NCBI GenBank assembly: GCA_902797695.1
Contig: CADBTW010000033.1
Coordinates: 1 to 52,149 of the forward strand
Direction of reading: 5' to 3'
DNA length: 52,149 bases
Source of the DNA: an uncultured Sutterellaceae bacterium
GTDB lineage: Bacteria > Pseudomonadota > Gammaproteobacteria > Burkholderiales > Burkholderiaceae_F
In this document: positions 18,280 through 26,800 of the stretch, one piece after another
How the letters are laid out: the number at the start of each line of letters is the position of its first letter
Numbering within the stretch: the first letter of the stretch is position 1
Notes under the pieces: model-generated
The model's database searches: none
Seen by the model: only the letters and a program-made list of their open reading frames with translations
What the model was told of the DNA's origin: nothing
Translations under genes and position numbers: made by a program

Positions 18280-20618
18280 AAAAATTTTAGCAGGGAGCCG
18301 ATGGGATCCTCGTTCTTTCCCGCCCCGGAAGAACTGTCCTTCGGAGCGGCCTGCTGGGGCTCGGGCGCGGATTCCCGATAGCACCATTCACCTTCGCGCT
18401 GCACAACGCCCGACGGGGGCAGGCGGTTGAAGATCGGCTGCCCGCGGACCGCCGTCTGCATGAATTCGATCCATATCGGCTGGACGAGGCTTCCGCCGGT
18501 CGCCTTCGCGCCGAGGGACCGCATCTGGTCGTAGCCCATCCAGCCGACGGCCACGAGGTTCCCCGCGAAGCCCGCGAACCAGGCGTCGTTTGAATCGTTG
18601 GACGTGCCGGTCTTCGCGCCGACATCCGGGCGCCCGAGCGAGCTCCCGGCTCGCGCCGCCGTTCCGCGGCGGGCCACGTCGTTCAGCAGCGTCGACATCA
18701 CGAAGGCGTTCCGCGCGGGAATCGCGCGGATCGACTCGTCGCCCGCATTGCGGTTCTCCTCGGCCATCAGGACGCGTCCGGCGTCATCCACGATCTTGTC
18801 GATCAGGAAGGGCTGCACCCGGTAGCCGCCGTTCGCGAAGATCGAATAGGCCTCGCACATCTGCCAGATGGTGACGGTGCCCGCGCCGAGCGCGGTCGAA
18901 AGCGTTGCCGGATGGCGGGACGCGGGGAACCCGAACCGGGTGATGAACTCGCGGGCGTACTTCGGGCCGATGCTCTGCATCACGCGGATCACCGGAATGT
19001 TCTGGGATTTTTCGAGGGCGCGGTGCAGCGGCATCGGCCCCTCGAACTTGCCGCTGTAGTTCTTCGGGGTCCAGGCCGTGCCGCCAGCTTCCTTCGCGCT
19101 CACCGTGAAGGGCTCGTCCTGCAGTGTCGTGAGCGGGGTGTATCCCTTCTCGAGGGACGCGGAGTAGACGAAGGGCTTGAAGCTCGAACCGGGCTGGCGC
19201 CACGCCTGCGTCACGTGGTTGAACATGTTGAGGTCGTAGTCGAAGCCGCCGACCAGGGCCCTGACCGCGCCCGTCCTGAAGTCCGCCGCCATGAAGCCGG
19301 TCTGCACGAGCGGGACCTGGGCGAGCGTCCAGCCGCCGTCCCCGTGGCTCACGCGGATGATCGAGCCCGGGCGGATCCGGGTGTCTCCCGGAGCCCCGGC
19401 CTTCAGGTAGTTCGCCCCGAACTGGTTCGATGCGCGGTTCAGCGTGACGGTTTCCCCGGACGCGAACGTTGCCCGGATGGAGGGCGATGTGCTGACGACA
19501 ACGGCAGGGAGCAGGTTGGGACTCGTCGTGACCTTGCGGAGCGCGTCGCGGATCGCCTTCGGCTGGGCCGCAGGGTCAGCCGGGAGTTCCATCTGGGCCT
19601 CGGCGCCCCGGTAGCCCCTCGAGCGGTCATAGGAAATCAGGCGGGAGCGCACCGAGTTGTATGCGGCCTTCTGCGCGCCGGAGTTGATCGTGAGGTAGAC
19701 GTTGAGGCCGCGGGTGTAGGCGTCCTCCTTGAAGATGTCGTAGACCATCTGGCGCGCGAGCTCGGTCGCGTACTCCGCGTGCGCCTTCGGGGAGCGCCGT
19801 CCGGCGAGCGCGTCGGAAACAGCGTCCTTCACGTACACGGGCTTCGCCTGTTCCTCCTGGCTCCGCTGCTCGGTGATGAAGCCGAGGGTTGCCATGCGCC
19901 CGAGCACGTAGTTGCGGCGCATCGTGGCGCGGCGGTTGTTCACGACCGGGTTGTAGGCGGAAGGCGCGACCGGAAGCCCGGCGAGCGTCGCAGCTTCGCC
20001 CACCGTGAGGTCCTTCAGCGGCTTGCCGAAGTAGGTCCTCGAGGCGGAACCGAAGCCGTACGCGCGCTGCCCGAGGTAGATCTGGTTCACGTAGATCTCA
20101 AGGATCTGATCCTTGCTCAGCTGGTGCTCCATCTTGGTCGCGATGGCGATCTCGTAGAGCTTCCGCATGTAGCTCTTTTCAGAGGAGAGGAAGCAGTTCC
20201 TCGCCACCTGCATCGTGATGGTGGAGCCGCCCTGGCTCTTGCGGCCGGTGAGGATGTTGGCGATGACCGCGCGGCCGATGCCGGAGAATTCCACGCCGGA
20301 ATGCTGGTAGAAGTCCGAGTCCTCGGCGGCGAGGATCGCGAGCTTCACCTGCTTCGGCAGTTCCTTGATCAGAACATAGTCGCGCCGCTCCTCACCGTAC
20401 TCGGCGAGGAGCTGGCCGTCCGCGGACCAGATCCGAAGGGGCATCTTCGGCACGTACGACCTGAGGGACGTCATGTCGGGAAGCTGCGAGTAGATGATCG
20501 CGAAGAGGAAGGTGAAGAGCAGGAAGCCGCACGCCGCGCCGGCTGACAGGATCCCGCCGATCCAGCAGGCCGCCTTCAGCAGCCTTCCCTTCTTGTGGTT
20601 GTTGTCCAGTTTGTTCAC
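18276..20618 (-). CDS. mrcA: Penicillin-binding protein 1A, bifunctional glycosyltransferase/transpeptidase
   Basis: PBP1a, 780 aa, polymerises and cross-links peptidoglycan. There is an N-terminal membrane segment at about residues 17-43. The GT51 glycosyltransferase domain has the catalytic Glu in EDSDFYQHSG (E99) and GGSTITMQ at 130-137. The transpeptidase domain has SSFK (nucleophile S478), SQN at 538-540 and KTGT at 669-672. All active residues are intact. It is convergent with cyaY and shares its stop tetranucleotide. In many relatives pilMNOPQ lie upstream in the opposite direction; here aroK follows directly. Confidence 0.97.
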   Translation of the reverse strand: MNKLDNNHKKGRLLKAACWIGGILSAGAACGFLLFTFLFAIIYSQLPDMTSLRSYVPKMPLRIWSADGQLLAEYGEERRDYVLIKELPKQVKLAILAAEDSDFYQHSGVEFSGIGRAVIANILTGRKSQGGSTITMQVARNCFLSSEKSYMRKLYEIAIATKMEHQLSKDQILEIYVNQIYLGQRAYGFGSASRTYFGKPLKDLTVGEAATLAGLPVAPSAYNPVVNNRRATMRRNYVLGRMATLGFITEQRSQEEQAKPVYVKDAVSDALAGRRSPKAHAEYATELARQMVYDIFKEDAYTRGLNVYLTINSGAQKAAYNSVRSRLISYDRSRGYRGAEAQMELPADPAAQPKAIRDALRKVTTSPNLLPAVVVSTSPSIRATFASGETVTLNRASNQFGANYLKAGAPGDTRIRPGSIIRVSHGDGGWTLAQVPLVQTGFMAADFRTGAVRALVGGFDYDLNMFNHVTQAWRQPGSSFKPFVYSASLEKGYTPLTTLQDEPFTVSAKEAGGTAWTPKNYSGKFEGPMPLHRALEKSQNIPVIRVMQSIGPKYAREFITRFGFPASRHPATLSTALGAGTVTIWQMCEAYSIFANGGYRVQPFLIDKIVDDAGRVLMAEENRNAGDESIRAIPARNAFVMSTLLNDVARRGTAARAGSSLGRPDVGAKTGTSNDSNDAWFAGFAGNLVAVGWMGYDQMRSLGAKATGGSLVQPIWIEFMQTAVRGQPIFNRLPPSGVVQREGEWCYRESAPEPQQAAPKDSSSGAGKNEDPIGSLLKFF

Positions 20619-20909
20619 GGATGCAGGCGTACCGGTCCCGGGGATGCGGGCTGGGCCGCTCGGCGGGCTTCGGTTTGCAAATAAGCCATGGAAAGCCTCA
20701 TTATAAATTTCCGCCGGGAGCCTTCATCGGAAGGAGCGCCGCGCCGCGGGGCGTTCGGCCGGAAGCGCGCGGCCTCGGGCGGGGCCGCATTCTCGCGGGG
20801 AGGCCCTGAGGTGAGTTTAAGATAGCAGTCCTGTCAGGCCATTCTCTTTTTGGCGGCGGTCCCTCCCGCGGCAGTTGCTTCGGGCGGGCCAGGCCGCGCT
20901 CTTCCTCCT
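20619..20909. promoter_or_regulatory. mrcA-aroK divergent intergenic region
   Basis: This 291-base GC-rich gap contains no gene. On the minus strand a perfect TATAAT (20700-20705) lies 82 bases before mrcA without a recognisable -35. On the plus strand TTTAAGAT near 20816 is a weak -10 candidate for aroK. It is the place where pilMNOPQ are usually found. Confidence 0.4.
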
Positions 20910-21494
20910 ATGAAACGAGTCGTCTACCTTATCGGCATGATGGGAGCCGGGAAAAGCACCGTCGGGAAGATGCTTTCCCAAAGGCTCGGCTGGGATTTCA
21001 TCGACATGGACCGCGAGATCGAGAGGAGGGAAGGGCGCACGATCCCCGAGATCTTCGCCTCTGACGGCGAAGCGGGATTCCGGCAGCTTGAGTCGGGGCT
21101 CCTTGAAGAGCTTTCGCGCCGCTTGGGGCTCGTCGTCGCTACCGGGGGCGGCGCCGTCCTCGCGCCCCGCGCCCAGGGGCTGATGAGCGGAAGCGGCCTT
21201 GTCGTATACCTTCGCGTGGACGCGGAAACCTCCTACGCCCGCACGAAGTCGGACCGCTCCCGACCGAACCTAGAGTCGGATGACCGGATGCAGAGGATCC
21301 GGGAGCTCCTCGAGCGCCGGTCGCCCACTTACTGCGCGACTGCGGACGTGAGCTTCCAGAGCTCGGGGGGATCGCCCGCCCGGATTGTTGAGAAAATACT
21401 GAACCACCCGAAGATGAAGGCGCTTGAGGCGTCTGTCAGGGCTTCCGCCGAAGAGACGGTGAAGGGAGAGACGAAGCATGGAATTCCGCGTTGA
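20910..21494 (+). CDS. aroK: Shikimate kinase
   Basis: AroK, 194 aa, phosphorylates shikimate in chorismate synthesis. The P-loop GMMGAGKS is at residues 9-16, and the shikimate-binding DMDREIERREG and ATGGGAVL motifs are present. The ATG has no visible Shine-Dalgarno (CTTCCTCCT precedes it); a TTG at 20850 would add 20 unlikely residues. It overlaps aroB by 17 bases, suggesting coupled translation. Confidence 0.94.
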   Translation: MKRVVYLIGMMGAGKSTVGKMLSQRLGWDFIDMDREIERREGRTIPEIFASDGEAGFRQLESGLLEELSRRLGLVVATGGGAVLAPRAQGLMSGSGLVVYLRVDAETSYARTKSDRSRPNLESDDRMQRIRELLERRSPTYCATADVSFQSSGGSPARIVEKILNHPKMKALEASVRASAEETVKGETKHGIPR

Positions 21495-22557
21495 TCTTGG
21501 CGAACGCAGCTATCCGATCCTGATCGGTGAAGGGCTGCTCGGGGAACTCGGAAAGCGGGTGGAAGCGCTTTCGCCGACGCGCGTCGTGATCGTGACGAAC
21601 GACACCGTGGGGCCGCTTTACCTTGAGAGGACCGTTTCGTCCTTCTCGGGCTCTGTCCCGGTTTCCTCCGTCGTGCTCCCCGACGGGGAGCGCTACAAGG
21701 ATTTCCACTCGGTGGAACTCGTGCTTGACGGACTCGTCAGGGCGGGCGCGGACCGCCGTTCCGTGATCGTCGCGCTCGGCGGAGGGGTGGTCGGGGACAT
21801 TTCGGGGTTCGCCGCCGCGATATGGATGCGCGGCATCCGGTTCGTCCAGGTCCCGACCACACTCCTCGCCCAGGTGGACAGCTCGGTGGGCGGGAAGACC
21901 GGCGTGAACCTTCCTGCCGGCAAGAACCTGATCGGATGCTTCCACCAGCCTTCCGTTGTGGTCGCCGACACGGCGACGCTTGAGACGCTGCCGCCGCGCG
22001 AGGTTTCCGCGGGGCTTGGCGAAATCCTGAAGTGCGGCATGCTCGGCGACGAGTCCTATCTTCGCGAAATCGAGGAAAACACGGGCAGGATCCGCGCGCT
22101 CGACCACCAGGCGCTCGCCTCGGCGATCGCGGGCGCCTGCCGCCTGAAGGCGAGGATCGTTTCCGAGGACGAGCGCGAGGCGGGGGTCCGGGCGACCCTT
22201 AACCTCGGCCACACGTTCGGCCACGCGATTGAGAAACTCGCGGGCTTCGGAACGTGGCTCCACGGCGAGGCGGTCGGTTGCGGGCTCGTGCTCGCGGCAG
22301 ACCTCTCGCGGCGGCTTGGCTACATCGGTCCGGAAGACGTGGAGCGGGTTCGGCGCGCCGTGGAATCCGCGGGACTGCCCTCGAGGATCCCCGGCCTTTC
22401 CGCGTCGGAGGCCATCGCGGCGATGCGCTCGGACAAGAAGAGCCGGGGCGGCCACATCCGCTTCATCGTGATGAAGCCGGTCGGGCGCTCGGAAATCGAG
22501 GTGGTGCCCGAGGCCCTCATCCGCGAGACGCTCGCCTGGGGCGGCTACACGGACTAG
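21478..22557 (+). CDS. aroB: 3-dehydroquinate synthase
   Basis: AroB, 359 aa, makes 3-dehydroquinate from DAHP using NAD and a divalent metal. Seen are LPDGERYKDF, the NAD-binding ALGGGVVGD, TTLLAQVDSSVGGKTGVNLP (about residues 128-147) and the metal-binding histidines in LNLGHTFGHAIE and WLHGEAV. The start is inside the end of aroK. Next gene after 12 bases is the transposase-like protein. Confidence 0.97.
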   Translation: MEFRVDLGERSYPILIGEGLLGELGKRVEALSPTRVVIVTNDTVGPLYLERTVSSFSGSVPVSSVVLPDGERYKDFHSVELVLDGLVRAGADRRSVIVALGGGVVGDISGFAAAIWMRGIRFVQVPTTLLAQVDSSVGGKTGVNLPAGKNLIGCFHQPSVVVADTATLETLPPREVSAGLGEILKCGMLGDESYLREIEENTGRIRALDHQALASAIAGACRLKARIVSEDEREAGVRATLNLGHTFGHAIEKLAGFGTWLHGEAVGCGLVLAADLSRRLGYIGPEDVERVRRAVESAGLPSRIPGLSASEAIAAMRSDKKSRGGHIRFIVMKPVGRSEIEVVPEALIRETLAWGGYTD

Positions 22558-22569
22558 CCGGGGAGCCCC

Positions 22570-23286
22570 ATGGCCCGCCTCGCGAGACTTTCCGTTCCCG
22601 GCTGCCCGCACCACGTGGTGCAGGCGGGGTGCGGCGCATCCGTTTTCCGGAGCGACGACGACTGCCTCTTCTATATAGACTGCCTGAGAAAGGGGGCCCG
22701 GGAGTTCGGGGTGCTCGTTGCCGCCTATCTGCTTCTGCCCGGGGAAGTGCATCTTGTCGCGCTCCCCGGGGACCGCGATTCCCTCAGCCGCTTCATGCAG
22801 TCGGTCTCGCGCCGCTACGTCCGCTGGTTCAACCGCCGGCACGGGCTCGAGGGCACCCTGTGGGAGGGACGTTTTCGGTCCTCCCCCGTGGCGCCCGAGT
22901 GGCTCGCGCAGATCGCGCTATACATTGAAAGGCTCCCGGTCGAGAGGCGCTTTGTCTCGAGCCCCGAGCAGTACGTCTGGTCGAGCTTCGCCCATCACGC
23001 GGGGCTCAGGACAGATCCCTTTCTTCCGTCCCCTGCCGAGCTCTCCGCCGCCTGCTGCGGAGCCGCGGGATTCACCGCGGTCTATGGCGAGCTCCTCGGG
23101 GAGGAAACCCCGGAGGGTTTCGGGCGCATGGTGGAGCAAATGACCCGCAGGGGAAGGCCGATCGGGCCGCGAGACTTCATCGACCGGATCCCGGCGCCCG
23201 AGGAGCGGAAGCGGGCCCTGAGGCCAAGGGGAAGGCCGCGAAAATCAGCAACATTAGGCAGTGGACATGACACAAGCGATTTATGA
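22570..23286 (+). CDS. RAYT-like protein (Y1_Tnp domain) with degenerate HUH motif
   Basis: 238 aa. The N-terminal part resembles REP-associated tyrosine transposases of the IS200/IS605 type: MARLARLSVPGCPHHVV, FRSDDDCLFYIDCLRK, SRFMQSVSRRYVRWFNRRHG, GTLWEGRF, and near the end RRGRPIGPRDFIDRI and RPRGRPRK. Family members carry H-x-H in a segment like NHVHL; here it reads GEVHL, so the first His is Glu59 and only His61 remains. The candidate nucleophile Tyr118 in ALYIERLPV is kept. No inverted repeats or target duplications are visible around it, and it is packed between aroB and a thioesterase. Probably a domesticated or inactive copy; function unknown. Confidence 0.75.
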   Translation: MARLARLSVPGCPHHVVQAGCGASVFRSDDDCLFYIDCLRKGAREFGVLVAAYLLLPGEVHLVALPGDRDSLSRFMQSVSRRYVRWFNRRHGLEGTLWEGRFRSSPVAPEWLAQIALYIERLPVERRFVSSPEQYVWSSFAHHAGLRTDPFLPSPAELSAACCGAAGFTAVYGELLGEETPEGFGRMVEQMTRRGRPIGPRDFIDRIPAPEERKRALRPRGRPRKSATLGSGHDTSDL

Positions 23287-23776
23287 GAAGCATGTCACCG
23301 TGGGGCCCGAATCGATCGACGCCCTCGGTCACGTGAACAACCGGGAGTACCTCCGGTGGATGGAGGAAGTGGCGACCGAGCACTCCGAGAGCCTCGGGTG
23401 GAGCCAGGAGCGCTACATCCGCGAGAAGCACGTCTGGGTCGTTCGGGAGCACTGGATCGAATACCTGAGGCCAGCCGTGCTCGGCGACGAGCTCACGGTC
23501 TACACGTGGCTCCAGGAAGCCCATGGCTCGGTCTGCCTCAGGCGCTATGCCGTGGTGAAGGACGGGAAGGCGGTTCTCCGGGCCGCGACCGAGTGGGCGC
23601 ACATCGACTTCGAGACGAAACGCGCGTGCACGCCCCCGGAAAGCCTTTCCTCCGCCTTCCCGCTGGTTCCCCCCGACTCCCCGGAGCTGAAGCGTCTCGG
23701 GATCGCGAGGTGCGTCCGCTGGGCGCCGGTCACTGCTGGAAACTACGGGGAAACAGGCGCTCGGAAGGCGGTATGA
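23267..23776 (+). CDS. Acyl-CoA thioesterase, 4HBT hotdog family
   Basis: 169 aa hotdog-fold thioesterase of the 4-hydroxybenzoyl-CoA thioesterase group. The catalytic-type aspartate is D18 in IDALGHVNNREYLRWMEE, the family signature. Substrate cannot be told from sequence; FadM- or YbgC-like acyl-CoA hydrolysis is likely. The ATG at 23267 lies 9 bases after AGG; a GTG two codons upstream is also possible. It overlaps the RAYT-like gene by 20 bases and ends 119 bases before mlaF. Confidence 0.82.
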   Translation: MTQAIYEKHVTVGPESIDALGHVNNREYLRWMEEVATEHSESLGWSQERYIREKHVWVVREHWIEYLRPAVLGDELTVYTWLQEAHGSVCLRRYAVVKDGKAVLRAATEWAHIDFETKRACTPPESLSSAFPLVPPDSPELKRLGIARCVRWAPVTAGNYGETGARKAV

Positions 23777-23789
23777 CGGCTCTTTCGTT

Positions 23790-23836
23790 GTGCGATAATT
23801 TCCAACTCGGACCTGAATGATCATTCAGGTTTTTGC
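23790..23836 (+). promoter_or_regulatory. Extended -10 and 20-bp palindrome upstream of mlaF
   Basis: TGCGATAAT (23791-23799) is a TGN extended -10. Just after the expected start comes a perfect 20-bp inverted repeat, ACCTGAATGA/TCATTCAGGT (23811-23830), running into TTTTTGC. It could be the terminator of the aroKB transcript, an operator, or a leader hairpin; sequence alone does not decide. Confidence 0.55.
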
Positions 23837-23895
23837 TTTGGAACTTTTCGCCCGGCGCGGGACCGTTTGTCCTATGGCCCGGCCGGGAACGGCAG

Positions 23896-24693
23896 ATGGA
23901 AGAATTTCTCAAAATCGATCACTTGACCTTCGGCTTCGGCCGCAGGGTCATCCTGAACGATGTTTCGCTCTCGTTCGGCAGAGGGCAGGTCGTTGCCGTC
24001 ATGGGCGGCTCTGGCATGGGGAAGACCACGATCCTCAAGCTGGTCGGGGGCCTTCTCAGGCCCTGGAGCGGCCACGTGTACCTCGGCGGCGAGGACGTCC
24101 ACGCGAGAAGCCGCTCGCAGCTCTTCGCCCTTCGCCGCAGGATGGGGATGCTTTTCCAGTTCGGCGCGATCTTCACTGACCTTTCGGTTTTCGACAACGT
24201 CGCCTTTCCGCTGAGGGAGCAGACGAAGCTCGACGAGGAGACGATACGGGACCTTGTTCTCATGAAGCTCGACGCGGTCGGACTCCGGGGGGCAGCCCAC
24301 CTGATGCCGTCCGAAGTTTCCGGCGGCATGGCGCGCCGCGTCGCCCTCGCCCGCACGATCGCGCTCGACCCGGAGCTGCTCCTCTACGACGAGCCCTTCA
24401 CGGGACTCGACCCGATCTCCATGGGCGTTACCGCACGGCTCATCCGGCGCCTGAACGACGCCCTCCACGCGACAAGCGTCGTCGTGACGCATGACGTGAA
24501 GACCACGTTCGATATCGCGGACTATGTCTACATGATTTCCAACAAGCGCGTGGCGGCGCAGGGGACTCCGGCCGAGCTCCAGAAGTCCGACGATCCCTTC
24601 GTGAGGCAGTTCCTCGGGGGGCTCCCCGACGGACCTGTCGCGTTCCACTACCCGGCGCCCCCGATCGAAGCAGACCTGGGGGTGGACCAATGA
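23896..24693 (+). CDS. mlaF: Phospholipid ABC transporter ATP-binding protein MlaF
   Basis: MlaF, 265 aa, the ATPase of the MlaFEDB complex that moves phospholipids between the inner membrane and the periplasmic carrier MlaC to keep the outer membrane asymmetric. Walker A GGSGMGKTT is at residues 37-45, the signature VSGGMARRVALAR at about 141-153 and Walker B LLLYDEP at 161-167. The switch His is in VVTHDV. The chosen ATG gives the family start; it overlaps mlaE by ATGA. Confidence 0.95.
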   Translation: MEEFLKIDHLTFGFGRRVILNDVSLSFGRGQVVAVMGGSGMGKTTILKLVGGLLRPWSGHVYLGGEDVHARSRSQLFALRRRMGMLFQFGAIFTDLSVFDNVAFPLREQTKLDEETIRDLVLMKLDAVGLRGAAHLMPSEVSGGMARRVALARTIALDPELLLYDEPFTGLDPISMGVTARLIRRLNDALHATSVVVTHDVKTTFDIADYVYMISNKRVAAQGTPAELQKSDDPFVRQFLGGLPDGPVAFHYPAPPIEADLGVDQ

Positions 24694-25478
24694 ATTTCCT
24701 TTACAGACTCGTTGCCTCGGTCGGCAGCCTCGTGCTTCGCTGCATCACGGAATCCGGCCGCTTCGGACGATTCTCCTGGACCGTCATCCGCGAATTCCCG
24801 GCGAGCTTCAGGCGCTTTTCGATCGTGGTGCGGGAAGTGCTTTTCCTCGGGAATCGGTCGCTTGTCATCATCGCGGTTTCGGGCTTCTTCATCGGCGGCG
24901 TCCTCGGTCTTCAGGGCTATGACATCCTCGTCACCTACGGGAGCGAAGAGGCGCTTGGCGTGCTGGTAGCGCTCGCCCTCGTGCGCGAGCTGGGCCCGGT
25001 GGTGACGGCGCTTCTCTTCGCGGGCCGCGCGGGCACGTCCCTCACCGCCGAGATCGGCCTCATGCGTTCCGGCGAACAGCTTTCCGCCATGGAAATGATG
25101 GGCGTCGACCCCGTGCAGCGGGTCCTCGCGCCGCGCTTCACGGCGGCGATGATTTCGCTTCCCATCCTCACGATGATCTTCAACGCGGTCGGCGTCATCG
25201 GGGGCTGGGTGGTCGGCGTCGTGCTGATCGGTTCTGACAGCGGGGCCTTCTGGTCGCACATGCAGGCTTCGGTCGACGTGTTCGAGGATATCGGCAACAG
25301 CGTGGTGAAGAGTGTCGTCTTCAGCGCGGTCGCCGGGCTCATTGCGCTCTACGAGGGCTACACCGCCCGGGCGACGCCCGAGGGTGTCTCCCAGGCCACG
25401 ACCCGGACCGTGGTGGTTTCCTCCCTCATGATCCTTGGCTTCGACTTCATCATGACGGCGCTGATGTTCGCCTCCTAG
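24690..25478 (+). CDS. mlaE: Phospholipid ABC transporter permease MlaE
   Basis: MlaE, 262 aa, the inner membrane permease. Five or so hydrophobic segments are visible and the signature region VRELGPVVTALLFAGRAGTSLTAEIG with MRSGEQLSAMEMMGVDP lies at about residues 97-140. ATGA overlap with mlaF implies coupled translation. Homologous to the MlaE/TRIGALACTOSYLDIACYLGLYCEROL1 permease family. Confidence 0.96.
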   Translation: MNFLYRLVASVGSLVLRCITESGRFGRFSWTVIREFPASFRRFSIVVREVLFLGNRSLVIIAVSGFFIGGVLGLQGYDILVTYGSEEALGVLVALALVRELGPVVTALLFAGRAGTSLTAEIGLMRSGEQLSAMEMMGVDPVQRVLAPRFTAAMISLPILTMIFNAVGVIGGWVVGVVLIGSDSGAFWSHMQASVDVFEDIGNSVVKSVVFSAVAGLIALYEGYTARATPEGVSQATTRTVVVSSLMILGFDFIMTALMFAS

Positions 25479-25499
25479 GGCTGGATTGGACAAAAGAAA

Positions 25500-25997
25500 A
25501 TGGAACAGAATAAGAACTTGAAGACGGACTTCTGGGTCGGCGTGTTCGTGATCCTCGGGGTCGCGGCGGTTCTCTTCATGGCGCTGAAGGCGGGGAACAT
25601 GCTTTCCCTCAACTTCGGGCAGAAGACCTATCGCGTGACCGCCGTGTTCGACAACGCGGGCGGGCTGAAGCCGCGCGCTTCCGTGAGCAGCGCGGGGGTG
25701 ACAGTCGGCAAGGTGCGCTCGATCAAGCTCGACCCGAAGACCTACCAGGCCGTTGTCACCCTGGACCTCGACACGAACTTCCGGTTCCCCGCCGACACGT
25801 CGGCGAAGATCCTCACTGCCGGGCTTCTCGGTGAAAAGTACATCGGGCTCGAGGCGGGAAGCGACGACCAGAACCTGAAGGACGGTGGAAGGATCGAGCA
25901 GACCCAGTCCTCCATCGTGCTTGAGAACCTGATCAGCCAGTTCCTCTTCAATACTGCGGAGAAGAAGGGTTCCGAATCCTCCGCGGGTGCGGAGTAA
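25500..25997 (+). CDS. mlaD: Lipid-binding MCE protein MlaD
   Basis: MlaD, 165 aa. One N-terminal transmembrane helix at about residues 11-29 (FWVGVFVILGVAAVLFMAL) is followed by a single MCE domain (YRVTAVFDNAGGLKPRASVSSAGVTVGKV, about 43-71), which forms a hexameric periplasmic ring on MlaFE. The C-terminal hydrophobic SSIVLENLISQFLF segment corresponds to the pore helix. Length is close to E. coli MlaD (183 aa). Confidence 0.95.
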   Translation: MEQNKNLKTDFWVGVFVILGVAAVLFMALKAGNMLSLNFGQKTYRVTAVFDNAGGLKPRASVSSAGVTVGKVRSIKLDPKTYQAVVTLDLDTNFRFPADTSAKILTAGLLGEKYIGLEAGSDDQNLKDGGRIEQTQSSIVLENLISQFLFNTAEKKGSESSAGAE

Positions 25998-26001
25998 GGC
26001 A

Positions 26002-26781
26002 ATGACTTGGAATCTTAAGAAGACGGCGGTCCTCGCGGCGGCTGCCGCGGCGATGCTTGCCGCGGGCTGCGCCCAGGTGCCCCCGAACGCGGGCGAGAAC
26101 AAGGCGGATCCGTGGGAATCCATGAACCGCCAGACCGACATGTTCAACCGCCAGGTGGACACCTATGTCGCGAAGCCGATCGCGAAGGGCTACAAGGCGG
26201 TGACCCCGAAGCCCGTGCGCACCTGCGTGAGCAACATGATGGATAACCTCACGGAGCCGCGGAACTTCGTGAACAACCTCCTCCAGGGGAAGGGCAACGC
26301 GGCGTTCGTTTCCTTCATGCGCTTCATCGTGAATTCGACCTTTGGCGTCGCCGGATGCTTCGACGTCGCCGGGATGGGAGACCTCGCGCCGCAGCCCGAG
26401 GATTTCGGGCAGACGCTCGGCTACTGGGGAATCGGAAACGGCCCATACCTCGTTCTCCCGTTCCTCGGGCCCTCCACGGTTCGCGACACGGTCGGCAAGG
26501 GCGGGAACTATCTCGCCTCGATCCAGACCTGGATCGACCCGGACTGGGTCGGTTGGACGATCTGGGGCGTCGACATGCTGGACACCCGCACGAGGCTTCT
26601 TGATCTGGACGAGGTCGCTGACACCGCGGTCGACCCGTACGCCCAGGTGCGCGACGCCTACCTGTCCTACCGCCGCAACCTGGTCTACGACGGAAATCCT
26701 CCCGCGGACGAGGAGGGGTTCCTAGAGGATCCCGGTGACGAGCCCGCGCCGAAGGCGTCTCCCGCCGCGGCTGGAAAATAA
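26002..26781 (+). CDS. mlaA: Outer membrane lipoprotein MlaA (VacJ)
   Basis: MlaA, 259 aa, removes mislocalised phospholipids from the outer leaflet of the outer membrane. The lipobox LAAGC places the lipid on Cys23. The VacJ features DPWESMNRQTDMFN, EPRNFVNNLLQG and LPFLGPSTVRDTVG are present. The ATG at 26002 with GGAG upstream is preferred to a GTG 15 bases earlier. Its place inside the mla operon, between mlaD and mlaC, is typical of betaproteobacteria, in contrast to E. coli where vacJ is elsewhere. Confidence 0.95.
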   Translation: MTWNLKKTAVLAAAAAAMLAAGCAQVPPNAGENKADPWESMNRQTDMFNRQVDTYVAKPIAKGYKAVTPKPVRTCVSNMMDNLTEPRNFVNNLLQGKGNAAFVSFMRFIVNSTFGVAGCFDVAGMGDLAPQPEDFGQTLGYWGIGNGPYLVLPFLGPSTVRDTVGKGGNYLASIQTWIDPDWVGWTIWGVDMLDTRTRLLDLDEVADTAVDPYAQVRDAYLSYRRNLVYDGNPPADEEGFLEDPGDEPAPKASPAAAGK

Positions 26782-26800
26782 CTGATTTATGGAAGGAAAA

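Noticed and set aside
18912-20546. 544-codon plus-strand frame opposite mrcA
   Set aside because: Complementary shadow of a gene with all its PBP1a motifs; rich in Arg, Gly, Asp and Val as expected of an antisense reading.
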